Below, in pieces: positions 1-10,642 of a stretch of DNA of 64,000 nt. Below the pieces are notes generated by a model. It was given only the letters and a program-made list of their open reading frames with translations, was not told where the DNA came from and ran no database searches. Both the position numbers and the translations under genes were made by a program. Position 1 is the stretch's first letter. The number at the start of each line of letters is the position of its first letter. Source of the DNA: Purshia tridentata. Its lineage: Eukaryota; Streptophyta; Magnoliopsida; Rosales; Rosaceae. The DNA is taken from NCBI GenBank assembly GCA_003254885.1, contig QANT01003292.1, forward strand, positions 23,303-87,302, given 5' to 3'.

Positions 1-888
1 GTTTATAAGATTTTGGTGATCTACAACAATTTTCAATCAAAGACGTTGTCATTTATGCTCCCTTGTTTATGAATTGCTCCTTTGTAGAAGTCATAGTATG
101 GTTAGCTTGAAATAGACGCAAGCAATCTTTACGGTTGGATTAGTTTAGAAGTATATCTGGCATGACTCTAACTGCCAAGCTGATTTGACCACGATTTCCT
201 TCTGCTGTCATGGTTTTTGAAATAGAAAATGCTTCTGAAAGTGTGGACCATACCCAACAGTAAACCCATCACACTGGTTACAAACGATATGAATGAATGG
301 TGTTTTTATGTTTTATCAAACTTTACAAGCTTTCATTAATGACAACATTTGATATATTCGTGTAGATTTAAGAAAACAGCAAAAGTGTTTTGATCTAAGA
401 GATAACTTGTTGGGATGTTTAATGGTTATTTTAATCTTAAGTAAACACCCAATCACTCGCAAGCATCTAGTAAAACCAAAAAACCGGATTATGTAAACAT
501 AAGTTTTATCTTTATCTTTAAGGGCCTTTGTTTTAGGGGCTGACTTCTTAGTTATTTGGCTACTTAATACTAATCATTTTACCAGACCTCAAAATTCAAG
601 TTCTAAACAAAATTAATTAAAAAGAGATTAGCGGCATTAGCCTATCCCTATTCCTCACGCAGTATTCCTCAAGCGCGTGCTGTGTTGCAGAGCTTACGGA
701 GGGTATCTGTGTCACCAATTCACCATCAAACTTCTAAAACCCCAAAATTCACCTTCTTTTCTGCTGCTTTTTCTTCTTCTTGTTACGCCATAGCCAGAGC
801 GTGTAAGCTTTATGATATCAAATCCGAAGACAACAAGGTAAACAACTATCCTTATAAGACCTTCATTACTATTCAGAATGTCGGATTT

Positions 889-923
<35 letters not shown>

Positions 924-1025
924 TCTCAAGTTTCGAAATTGATTCGAATTGTTATCGTGAATAAATTGGATTCAATCGAGGGCTCTCTAAGGTTCTGAGT
1001 GAGTGACGATTACAGCAGCAGTGAG
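1..1025. other. Intergenic DNA and 5' leader of the RING-CH gene
   Basis: No coding region is recognised in this stretch. Positions 1-650 are AT-rich spacer with no family similarity that I can see. The part from about 680 to 1025 is less AT-rich, carries a CT-rich tract at 892-926 and lies directly before the first ATG of the RING-CH gene. It is therefore probably promoter and 5' untranslated leader. Open frames here begin at non-ATG codons and show no recognisable protein. Confidence 0.6.
892..926. repeat. CT microsatellite in the presumed 5' leader
   Basis: Nearly uninterrupted CT dinucleotides, with one extra C near position 920. It lies about 100 nt upstream of the RING-CH start codon. 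CT/GA tracts are common in plant 5' leaders and can bind GAGA-type (BBR/BPC) proteins; that role is inference here. Confidence 0.9.
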
Positions 1026-2793
1026 ATGACGAATGAACCAGGGAATGAAAATGGCGAGCTACCTGACCTGGAGAAGCAGCAGCAGCAGGGTGACAACAGC
1101 GGCACTGAGACTGAGTCTAGCTCACTTCACAATTCCGCCGCCGCCAGCGAAATGACGCCGCATCTTACCATCGTTGTTTCAGAGGGGCCATCTGCCACCG
1201 CTGCCACTTCCAATTTCTCAAAGGACGTTCCTTCTCCCAAAAAGGGACACCTGTCCAGAACCGCCAGCTCTCATGAACAATGCAGGTGGAGTGAAAATCA
1301 CTAACTTTTCAATTGCAATTCGGAGCTTTGGAGCTGAATTGAGCTATGCCAATGTGATTTTGAAAACCCAACTTCTCAATCTGCAGTCAGTGACTTTTGC
1401 GTTTTCATTTCTGATATTGGGTATGTTGTGCTTGTTCCTCAGAGTGTGTCAGCAGGAGAAAGAAGAGGTTTTGATAGATCTTGGATGTCGGTGTCGAGGT
1501 GGTCTTGCAAAATCCCACAGATCATGTATAGACACTTGGTTTCGTACCAGAGGATCAAACAAATGCGAGATATGCCAGTAATTCACTCACGAATCACTAT
1601 TTCTATTCATCATTTTTGTGAAGTAGATCACTTCTAAAGTCAGTCTTTGTAATGTGATCTGATTTTTTTATTCAGAGAGGTAGCTGCGAATGTGCCACCT
1701 CCAGACTCACAACCAAGTGTATGTACTCTGTACCCAAAGGGTATCCTTTGCCATGTTCATCAAGCCATAACTTAATATACATGGGCATGAAAAGAGTATA
1801 ATCACTATTCAATGGGATCTTATACCAGCCAAAAGTCATATAATGTTTTGTTTTTTAAAGAATAGTATTGTATAATAGAACTAAATAATTGATGTAACCA
1901 AGGTGTGCTACTATTGTAACGAGGAGATTGTAAGTTTTATTTGTTTGTAGTTTTATTATTCAATGTGGATATGTGTAAGCATTTGATTGTTTATTCTTAA
2001 GTTTGAATCTGGATTCTTTCAAAGTCTTTCAATATCCAAAATTCTTACTGGTTATCCATTTTTCTAACTTAGCCATTTAGTTTAGTCTATCCTTAGCTTT
2101 AAACATTGGTTTCCAGAGTGGTGATCCCAATTTCCACAGCCATGGAAATAGGATTCTTCTTTTAGATACATGAGGGTGGTTAAGCTCTATAGCAGTATGA
2201 CTGAAAACAGGAATGAGAATCATTAAATCTGAGCATAGATTTATGGCAGTGAAGCATCTCATAAATATGTCAAAAATTAAATTTCAATGTATTTGTGCAG
2301 CATGCAACTTACTGGGTTTGGAGAATTGACTCAACCTATAGATCACAAAATCATGACAGGGTAAGAACCAATGTACTAGAATTAGTGTGTTTTATGAATT
2401 TAGTTATTGGTGCTATGATTTTGCATGTTCCGGTCTTTGTGGCAGGGCTGTATTAGCCCACTTTGGGTAGCATTTTCAATCCTCATAGGTGGTCTGCTGT
2501 TGGATGTGCTAATATCTGTTACCCTCGGTGTCTCTGCACTGCCCATTAACATTATTATTGGTATGTTTGTGCCTGTTGATATGTGAATCTCATTTGCTTT
2601 AAAAGACTAGTGTGCTTGGTGATGTTGAATTTTAAACTGTTGAGACATTGTATATATAGGTGTTATTGTGGTTCTTGGACTTGGAACTGCACTGAGACTT
2701 GCCTTGGAGTTCTGCCACGAGTGGAGTTTGAGGAGAGTTGTAAACCCCAGGTTGGACACAAATGTGCCTCTTGGTTACCATCCAGCTTTATAG
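1026..2793 (+). CDS. RING-CH (MARCH-type) membrane E3 ubiquitin ligase, six exons
   Basis: Exons 1026-1285, 1443-1577, 1676-1718, 2301-2360, 2446-2560 and 2660-2793 join in frame to 248 aa. The zinc finger is complete: C86, C89, C102, C104, H112, C115, C128 and C131 give the C4-H-C3 order of RING-CH (RINGv) domains. An intron splits the finger directly after C86. Two hydrophobic segments follow, at about 172-193 and 196-219, so the protein is predicted to sit in a membrane with the finger in the cytosol. The end, after a basic stretch, is GYHPAL. The N-terminal 80 residues are polar, rich in Q, S and E, and probably disordered. The family transfers ubiquitin from E2 enzymes to membrane or associated proteins; the substrate is unknown. 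The start was set at the first ATG in frame; the frame stays open upstream only from a GTG. Confidence 0.88.
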
Positions 2794-3537
2794 GTAAACT
2801 TGTAAATAATAAGATGTAGACCTTAACTTATTGTATGATGTGTATATTGTTCACCTTGTTATTTGTTTTTGAAGGTGACCGTGGCTGAATACCTCGTACC
2901 AAAAATGATTAAATGGAAACAATTTGAATGAATTTGTTAGTTGATTTGCAATATAATTTCTACTTGGGTTAACATATATAATCATTTTGAGTCTTTCTGT
3001 GGCTCGATTGACTTGGTACTGGTCTGAAGTTGTTATTTCATAATCTGAAGTTCTGAACACATGCTGGTTATTCTTTTTGTTTTTCGCTTATTTGCCAAGG
3101 ATTAGCAGTATCCATTCAAGTTGGGCATGGGAAATTTCTCAGAATGCATGCAGTTTTGAATACAGTATTCAACTGCACATCCATATCATCTAAAACTTGA
3201 GACGCTTAATATTTTTTATTTTTTCCTGGAAAGTTGTTGTTTGGTTCAAATGAGCCTCAATGTTTTGATAGGAGACGAAACTCACCGTTTTTCGTTAGGA
3301 GAATAGGGTGAAAAAGGTAAGACAAAGAAATTCTTCAAGACCACAAACCTCAAAAAACTATGATTTGAATTACTATGACTTTAGACCCCCAAAAAAAAGA
3401 ATTACTTATGACCTTAATTAATAAGATATTTAGTGCAATAGTAAAAATAGGACATCTTACTTACTGACTGCATTATTTTTAACTAACCTAAAGCACCCTT
3501 GTAATTGTTCCACAGAAAACAGAACATATACCCCAAA
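2794..3537. other. Intergenic region after the RING-CH gene
   Basis: This should hold the 3' untranslated region of the RING-CH gene followed by AT-rich spacer. I see no coding region, RNA gene or repeat that I can support. Confidence 0.6.
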
Positions 3538-3909
3538 TCAAGCATTAACATATCTAAAAGCATCGTTGCAATTATTCGTCAAATTAGTCCCCATGGTAGA
3601 AATCATCTCAGAGAGCCTCTCGAAACCTCCTGCAAGCAGACTCTGTGACATCTTTTAGCAAATCAAATTCTTTCAGACATTCAAATTCTTTTAGAGCATC
3701 AAAGAAAGCAGAGATCAGAGTACTTTTTGCTTCCATTACAGGGTCCATCAAATACTTAGAACATGGCTTGATGGCCTCTGAAACTTATTGTAATGCACAT
3801 GGATCAGTAACACCAGAAGGGGGGCAACAGCAAAGAAGATCAAGCGTGAAACCAAGTTTGATATGAAACTCACTGTGAAGAAGATGAGTTTGAGAAGAGA
3901 CATTGCCAT
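3538..3909 (-). pseudogene. Frameshifted gene for a small hydrophobic plant protein
   Basis: On the minus strand an ATG at 3909 opens a frame starting MAMSLLKLIFFTVSFISNLV, a strongly hydrophobic N-terminus. After about 50 codons the frame stops. The next frame continues the resemblance (AIKPCSKYLMDPVMEAK..TLISAFFDAL), and the first frame resumes with GGFERLSEMISTM and ends at a TGA at 3538-3540. As I recall it, a family of about 130-150 aa small plant proteins has this layout: hydrophobic start, AIKSC..YL segment and EGFSEMIST end. I cannot name its function. The two frame changes and an apparent loss between the first two blocks make this a broken copy. A TATATAA-like box on the minus strand near 4036-4042 suggests it was once a gene with its own promoter. 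Confidence 0.6.
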
Positions 3910-4147
3910 CTTTTGTTGTTTGGTTTGAGTTTTTGAGAGGGAGAGACGAATATATTTGTGATTGAACCTTGTGCAGAGTTGGTGTACGTATTGTTAATTG
4001 TTTTGGGGATTTGTTTATATAATGAAACCATTGAATGTTTATATAAGGAATCAGCCGGCCACCACATCCCTGCATATAAAGCTTATGAACCGCATGCATG
4101 AGTCAAGAACCTCATCTGCCCCTAAGTATGACAAGTTCAATGTTACA

Positions 4148-4251
4148 ATCTTGGAAAGTAACTGCAATATGAGTGTTTTTGAAGCATGTTACGTTATGTA
4201 GCTAACACATTGTTCTATCTTGGAAAGTAACTGCAATATGAGTGTTTTTGA
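4148..4251. repeat. 35-bp direct repeat separated by a 34-bp filler
   Basis: The sequence beginning ATCTTGGAAAGTAACTGCAA occurs at 4148-4182 and again, identically, at 4217-4251. The DNA between the copies (4183-4216) matches, in inverted orientation, a segment 1.2 kb away at 5410-5442 over 33 bases (4184-4216). Confidence 0.9.
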
Positions 4252-5409
4252 CATGATTGATCATGAGATTTTGTAGGTCCGAACTCCGATGCGAACCATA
4301 AAAGTGGAACTATCGACCCTTCATGCATGTACATTTACTTAGATTTTGTTTTCTAATAACTACTCATAAAAAACATCATAATAATTAACTCAAAATCAAA
4401 ATGGTAACATAACAAACATCAATATATATCATTTTATAATATAACATAACTACTTAACCAGTCCATATGACAACTGCTCAGATATGGTGAGGCACAGATG
4501 TATCAGCAACAAAGACATAGAATTTTATATGTGAAACTTAATTCCAAGCATACACAAGTAATTCTTCAAGAAAGGGAGAAATTAACCTGACGATTAATAA
4601 AAGAGCACTTACAAAATTAAAGGGCTGAGAAATATCACAACTTTTTGTCACCCACTTTGAACTTTTTGGCTTCTTTGTCTAACCTGTACAATATCTCTCC
4701 AGCCATTGAGACTGTATAAAATCACAACACAACTAACCTTTCAACATTATAAATTAAGATATTCATCCATTTCCAAAATAAATGTATAAATTTGTTTCCA
4801 AACACACGTATATATATATATATATATTTGTGTGTGTGTGACTCAAATACAAATGACAGATTATATCGGACTCACAAATTATACGAATAAAACTATGATT
4901 GGGGTATAATTAAGCAGATGCATGTTTTCACTATGTTTATTGGGACATGGGAAACCGTGGGATAGCATTGGGGTTCGAACAATTAAGACTTTGCTTTCTT
5001 CTACGTATGAAGATGGAATCAATCATGTGCAGCAGCGCCGGAGAATATAACTTTATAAAGATGGCTTTGTGGCAACACATTACTTGGGGATAGAGTGCTA
5101 CACCCGTTTTCACGGGCTTTGTGGCATTGGACTTGGTGCTTGTTTTTGGAGTTGGACCAAAATAAAATAATTCGCACCCAAAATATGCAAATATTACACC
5201 TTTTTCTTCACAAAATAACTTGGTTACACGGATTCACCAAAACCTAAGTCTTCTTCTAAAATTTTAGATCAGTTATTTAGTTTTCAATATGTGAGTTGAG
5301 ATCGAGCATCATGATTTTAACTTTATACTCATACTTGGGTCATACAAGACTTTTTAATTAAGTTAAGCTATGTAAATTCTCACGTGCTTTGCATGCGAAA
5401 CATGCTCAT

Positions 5410-5442
5410 AGAACAATGTGTTAGCTACATAACGTAACATGC
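5410..5442. repeat. Inverted match of the filler at 4184-4216
   Basis: These 33 bases are the exact reverse complement of 4184-4216. The site lies about 440 bp upstream of the NAC start codon and is the probable template for the filler. Confidence 0.9.
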
Positions 5443-5578
5443 ACATGCTACAGCACACAGATCACAGAACAGTACGTGCGGTGTCTAGCTCTAAAAGCTT
5501 AAACGACATGGTCAAAACACTCCCAACGCAGTACATTGTATAAAGTAGTACAGCCGAGCGCGGATCCTGTATGACCCC

Positions 5579-5590
5579 ATATAAATAAAG
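5579..5590 (+). promoter_or_regulatory. Likely TATA box of the NAC gene
   Basis: An ATATAAATAAAG motif lies about 265 bp upstream of the NAC start codon, in a region that becomes less AT-rich downstream. It is the best TATA candidate for this gene. A short AGGGTTTT motif near 5770 resembles the telo-box often found close to plant start sites. Confidence 0.45.
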
Positions 5591-5853
5591 CCCGTGCATC
5601 CAACCAATAAGAAGCTGGTCAGATCTTGTCGAACCCAGTCCACCAATTCGGTCGCCAACATAAAAGAGGAAAGTAGGTAGAGAAGAAAGAGGCAAATTAC
5701 CAATTATTCACTGAGACTTAAATCGTCAGGCTCTGTACTTTATTTTATGTCTTATTTTCTGGGTGTTTAGGGTTTTAAACAGCGGTTGTAGAAATTGGGA
5801 AAGTGAGGGAGAGAAGGAGTTGTTGAGAAATTGAGATCAGTGATCATCATCAG

Positions 5854-8800
5854 ATGGCGGTGTTGTCGATGGAGTCGTTGCCTTTGGGATTCCGATTCCG
5901 GCCGACGGACGAAGAGTTGATCACTCACTACTTGAAGCTCAAGGTCAACGGCCGTCATTCAGATGTCCAAGTCATCCCCGAAATCGACGTCTGCAAATGG
6001 GAGCCCTGGGATTTGCCCAGTAAGTACTCATCTCTCTCTTTCTCTCTATCTCTTACTCTCTCTTTGTTCTCGCGTTTTAATTGAAATTTATAGTCTTTGT
6101 GTGTTTGCTTGTTTATTTGGGTTTGGAAATTCTGAATATTTGATTGGGTGGGAAAAGAATTTTCCTTTATTCCAAACATCACCATGAATAATGAATAATT
6201 CCCCACTGTTAGATTCCTTCCTTAGTTCCATCTCACCATAATAATAATAATATGGGTTTTTAATTTCCAAATCATATATAGTAGTAAGACTGAAGCTTGA
6301 AGCTTGAAGCCTGAAGCCTGTAGCTGTAGTAGTGTTAATTTGTGATCTGCTTGTGCAGAGCTATCTGTGATAAAGTCGGATGATCGGGAGTGGTTCTTCT
6401 TCTGTCCCCGTGACAGGAAGTACCCGAATGGCCATCGCTCCAACAGAGCCACCGATGCTGGCTACTGGAAGGCCACCGGGAAGGACCGCACCATCAAGTC
6501 CCGCCACTGCAAGTCGGCCTCTAACAATACTGGCTTGGTTGGGATGAAGAAGACCTTGGTTTTCTACAGAGGCCGTGCCCCCAAGGGCGAGCGTACAAGC
6601 TGGATTATGCACGAGTATCGTCCCACCCAGAAGGAACTCGATGGTACTGCACCAGGCCAGGTGCTCCCTCGATCCCTCTCCCTCTACTTAATGGCATGTA
6701 AATTGTGTGCATTATGAAAACGGTCTGGAATTGATATTAGTTCATACTTGTTCCGAAACTGTCTTAATGTGTCTCTGATGCAGGGTGCCTATGTTCTGTG
6801 TCGCTTGTTCCATAAGCCAGAAGAGAAGGCTGATGTTCAAAAGTATGATGAAGTAGAACAGACTGGTTTATCCCCTACCACGACTAAGTCTTCTCCTGAT
6901 GAGACATCCTCAGATATTGTTCAGGAAACAGTCACATCGGATATGCAAGGTGGAAAGCAATCAGACGGTATCATTAGGTGGTTGACTGATAAATCTGACA
7001 GTATGAACCCTGATGTTCTGCCTCCGCTATCTGTTGACAGTTATATGCCCTCTGATTTGGAAGATCATGGAGCAGAAGAAACAGTCAATCAGGTAAGATG
7101 TCAATACTTCGTTATGCTTTTGTCATGTCCATCATCCTATTCCTATAATTATACGCAAGTTTACAGATATTAAATAACCTAGTGACCAAATATTGTGATT
7201 TCATACTTCTCAACTGTAGGGGCATCTGCAGATGGAAGAAAACTCGGTGTACTATGAGCCTACTGGTGACCGGATTGATTACAAAGTCTTCTCACCATTG
7301 CAATCGCAGATTAACGCAGGGCTAGAACCTTATGTAGGTTCACCTTTTACGAGTGACTTTGGAAATTATGATAATGGATTCAATTTTCAGGATGGCACAT
7401 GTGAACAGGATGTATCCCTCTCGGAACTGTTGGATGAGGTCTGCAATAACCATTATGAGAGCTCATGTGAGGAGTCAACCAGTCACAAGAATTTGGTTGT
7501 TGGAAGTGAGACCCATCTATCTGGTCATGCAGGCATGTTACAAACTATACCATCAGGAAACCCGTGGTTAAATGGTGCATGGGGTGACACAGACACCAAA
7601 GTGGCCCAGGTATGGGCAAAAGAATAATTTTGTTGTTTCTTATAACCCACAATTTTGGTAATGTTTGGTTGTTTTCTTGTATGACCTGATTATTGTCCTT
7701 CACTAAATTGAATTTCTAAAATATGGTATTTATCTGATGAAGTTGATTGGTAGTATATGTATAGGTGAAGTCTGACTGTAGCCTATTGCTTTGTTCTTGT
7801 GCACCAGCATGATCTGGAAATGACTGCTTCTGGCTTGTACAATGGGCAATTTGATGCCGAGGATCTACAGCAGACAGCCTCATTTGGTTCTTACCCAGCT
7901 GATGCTCGAGCATCCCTTGATTGCCAAAAACCTAGAATGGAAAATATGGGTGATTTTGGCGGTTATTGTTTTGCTGAGGAGTCTGCTGGAAATTCAGTCA
8001 ATGATGTTTTCAATAATCTGGATAGGTCTGTCAGTTTGAGGAATCTTTATAGCCACAGTGGTGATCATATTGGTGGAACTGGAATCAAGATTAGGACCCG
8101 CACTCAACAACGTCCAAATTCGGATGACTTTGTAAATCAGGGCTTTGCTTCAAGAAGACTCCGTTTACTGAAGGATTCTTCTCCCAGGTCAATTACCAAT
8201 GGCAACGTGAGTGATGAAAACCACAGCAAAGAAGAAGATGAAGTACGATCAGCGATTACTGAGGTAAGGTTCCTTGTGAAGCTAATTTAATAAGTCTTTT
8301 CATATGCATGTATAAAATTTACTCTGATTGTTCCATGCAGGCAAGAGAAGATATACACCAGAGTCTTACCTCTGATGACCAGGAGGAAGAATGTGCAATG
8401 TCCAATAACAAGGAAGAATTAACCAGTAGGAAGAATTCTGTTAACAATGGCTGTGATCTCGTTGGTAGAACAGGATTCAGGATTAAGACCCGTCAGCCTC
8501 AACAACGATCAAATTCGGAGAATTCTGTAACTCAGGGCACTGCCCCTAGAAGAATCCGTTTGCTGATGAATAATTCACCTGGGTCAGTTTCCGGTGGAGA
8601 AGAAAATGAAGTACAGTCAACTTTTAATGAGGTAAGGATTATTAACGATGCTAATACAAAGATCCTTCATATATGTTCCCATCAAATTTTGAGCGAGCGA
8701 TATTGTTCGATGCAGGCCAGAGAAGCTACTCAGATGGTTACCGACTCCGATGAGCAGGACACTGAATGTCATCCTTCCAAGTTGGATGTGAGTGGGAAAA

Positions 8801-9027
8801 TTGCTGAAAAACCCTCAACAGAACTGACTGATGAGAGCAAGACAACTACCGAAGAAGCCTCAAGGGACAATGCATTACACAACAGCCATATGGGGATGTC
8901 AGTGTCTTCAAAGGCACCATTTAAACTTCATGGCCTGCGTTCGTGGTTAGTTATTTCACTTGGGATTCCTTTAGTTTTATCCCTGTTCATAGCTTTTAGT
9001 GGGATATTGATAGCATCTAGATCTTGA
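5854..9027 (+). CDS. Membrane-anchored NAC transcription factor (NTL type), seven exons
   Basis: Exons 5854-6019, 6359-6660, 6784-7092, 7220-7609, 7808-8263, 8341-8631 and 8716-9027 join in frame to 741 aa. The NAC domain spans about residues 9-168. It starts [19 protein letters not shown], contains [10 protein letters not shown] and the WIMHEYR block, and ends [13 protein letters not shown] long acidic, serine-rich region follows. The C-terminus has one transmembrane helix, about 715-738 ([20 protein letters not shown]), with three residues after it. This is the NTL design, in which a membrane-held factor is released by proteolysis and moves to the nucleus; release is known for the family and inferred here. 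A basic motif (GIKIRTR...[11 protein letters not shown]) in exon 5 recurs in exon 6 (GFRIKTR...[11 protein letters not shown]). A second ATG lies five codons after the first. Confidence 0.92.
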
Positions 9028-10447
9028 CGCTGCAAGGAAGAGGCCATAGGTGGTTCGCTTCAGTCTCTGTCTACTTTATTTGAAACAGGTGTAGCTGCGT
9101 AGGCTTGTAAATTTCTTTCTCATAGCCCTAGATTAGAAACATATTATTTATGTATCACGATTTCGTCTGTGTAACTCTGTTTTTGTATAGACTTGAGTTA
9201 GTTTTGTTTTTAATGGAGATTATATGAATATGAGTTAAACATACATACCTTTTTTTACTTAAGAGATTCCTTAAATAAAATAATATATGAATATAAGTTA
9301 AACAGACCTTTTGGATTCTTTAATATTTTTATTTAAGGAATTTTTCATTGGACCTCACCTACCTATTGTATTTCAGTGGTTTGGGTTTTTATTCAAAAGA
9401 TTATCTTTCTTAAAAATTAAACAAATAAAAATTATTAAGATATATTAAATAAATAAACAACTAAAATATATTTAGTAAACACTTGAAATGATAATTATTT
9501 AATCAAATAAGTCAATAATTTGTTTATTTATTTAATATTCTACAAGAATAATTATTCAGTAAAGACCTAAAAGGTGAACGATTTTAATTAATCCCTTAAT
9601 AAGTTGTCTTAAAAATTCTTAATGAAAGCTCATTCATGAGTAAATTGTTATGAATGGCTAAACATTTATTTTCTAGCCTCTCAAAAAATTTAATCAGAAG
9701 AAAACTTGTAATCATGTGAATGCACTCAAAATGAGTCATATGATAGTTGTATTTACTGTAATTAAGGGCCTAATGACATCCTACCTACCTTTGAAAATTG
9801 AAATGGTGGACCAAAAACAATGGGCTTATGAAACGGCAGGATGGCTAAGTGGTATATAATGGGAAACAAACAACACAAATATACAATAAAGAAGAGAAAA
9901 AAAGATCACAGATCAGCCTAAAACAGTATGTGCACACACGTCAAAATGGATACACGTAAAATAATTGTAAAATAGATGAATAAATAAAGACAGATTGGAG
10001 AGGATAAGGATTTGGAAAAGCCACTGTCACAGTGACCGCCAGCTTTACTGCGGCTACCTTTTCCTTTATTATAAAAATAGGTAAAAAGAATTTTTTTTTT
10101 TTTTTAAGGAAGATAATCCAAACCAGAACGAGTCATCTGGTGGAAGTGTACACGTGGCATCCCAGAAGCTAGCACACTGAAAGTGGAAACTCCTAGATAA
10201 TGCAGTGTGGGGGCGCCGTTGTAAATTGCAGTCCCCCAGGAAAACCCAAAAGCCCAAATCCCATAAACAGATCACATGACCGAGCACCTACTTTCACATG
10301 TCTCTGTATAATGTTTTATGTTTATATATATATAGCCCAGAAATATCCAGAGTCAATTAAGTGTTTGTTTCTCGACTTTGATTAATTTGGGGTGGGCTTA
10401 GAATTTTATTGTTGGGTTTTTGAGTGTAAGAGAGAATAAGAAAAAAG
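9028..10447. other. Intergenic region between the NAC and small-protein genes
   Basis: Very AT-rich. It begins with the NAC 3' untranslated region. Two short similar stretches near 9220 and 9285 (ATGAATATGAGTTAAAC-like) form a weak direct repeat. A TATATATATATAG motif at about 10322-10335 is a plausible TATA box for the next gene. No coding region is supported. Confidence 0.55.
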
Positions 10448-10642
10448 ATGATACTGGTGGCGATAGTGGCGGAGCTGATGGAGGAGTATACGGTGTTGCT
10501 GACAAGGGTGTTAGAGCATGTGTTCCACTCTGCACCGTTTCCAAGGCGGGTTCGTTTTCTCATCCTCCGAAGTCTTCCTTTCGTCTCTTCCCACTCTCAT
10601 CCTCCTCCGCCGCCTCTGGTTCGAGCCCCGGCAGCCGGTTAA
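10448..10642 (+). CDS. Conserved small plant protein of 64 aa, function unknown
   Basis: A single-exon frame of 64 codons starting MILVAIVAELMEEYTVLLTR, then HVFHSAPFPRRVRFLILRSL, and ending in a proline-rich tail. The hydrophobic and acidic first half and the APFPRRVRFLILR core match, as I remember it, a family of very small uncharacterised plant proteins. The start is the first ATG after a likely TATA box about 115 bp upstream. GC content rises sharply over the frame compared with the flanks, which supports coding use. A longer overlapping frame (10420-10650) begins at a non-ATG codon and looks like low-complexity shadow. Function, partners and location are unknown; the first 20 residues could form an amphipathic or membrane-associated helix. 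Confidence 0.68.
   Translation: MILVAIVAELMEEYTVLLTRVLEHVFHSAPFPRRVRFLILRSLPFVSSHSHPPPPPLVRAPAAG

Larger units (their letters stand above)
3910..5853. other. Intergenic region and NAC gene promoter
   Basis: No intact gene is seen. The stretch holds a direct repeat with a filler (4148-4251), the inverted match of that filler (5410-5442), an AT/GT microsatellite near 4808-4837 and, from about 5400, the likely promoter and leader of the NAC gene. Confidence 0.6.

Noticed and set aside
682-942. 86-codon plus-strand frame before the RING-CH gene
   Set aside because: It starts at a non-ATG codon and runs into the CT microsatellite; it is better explained as 5' leader.
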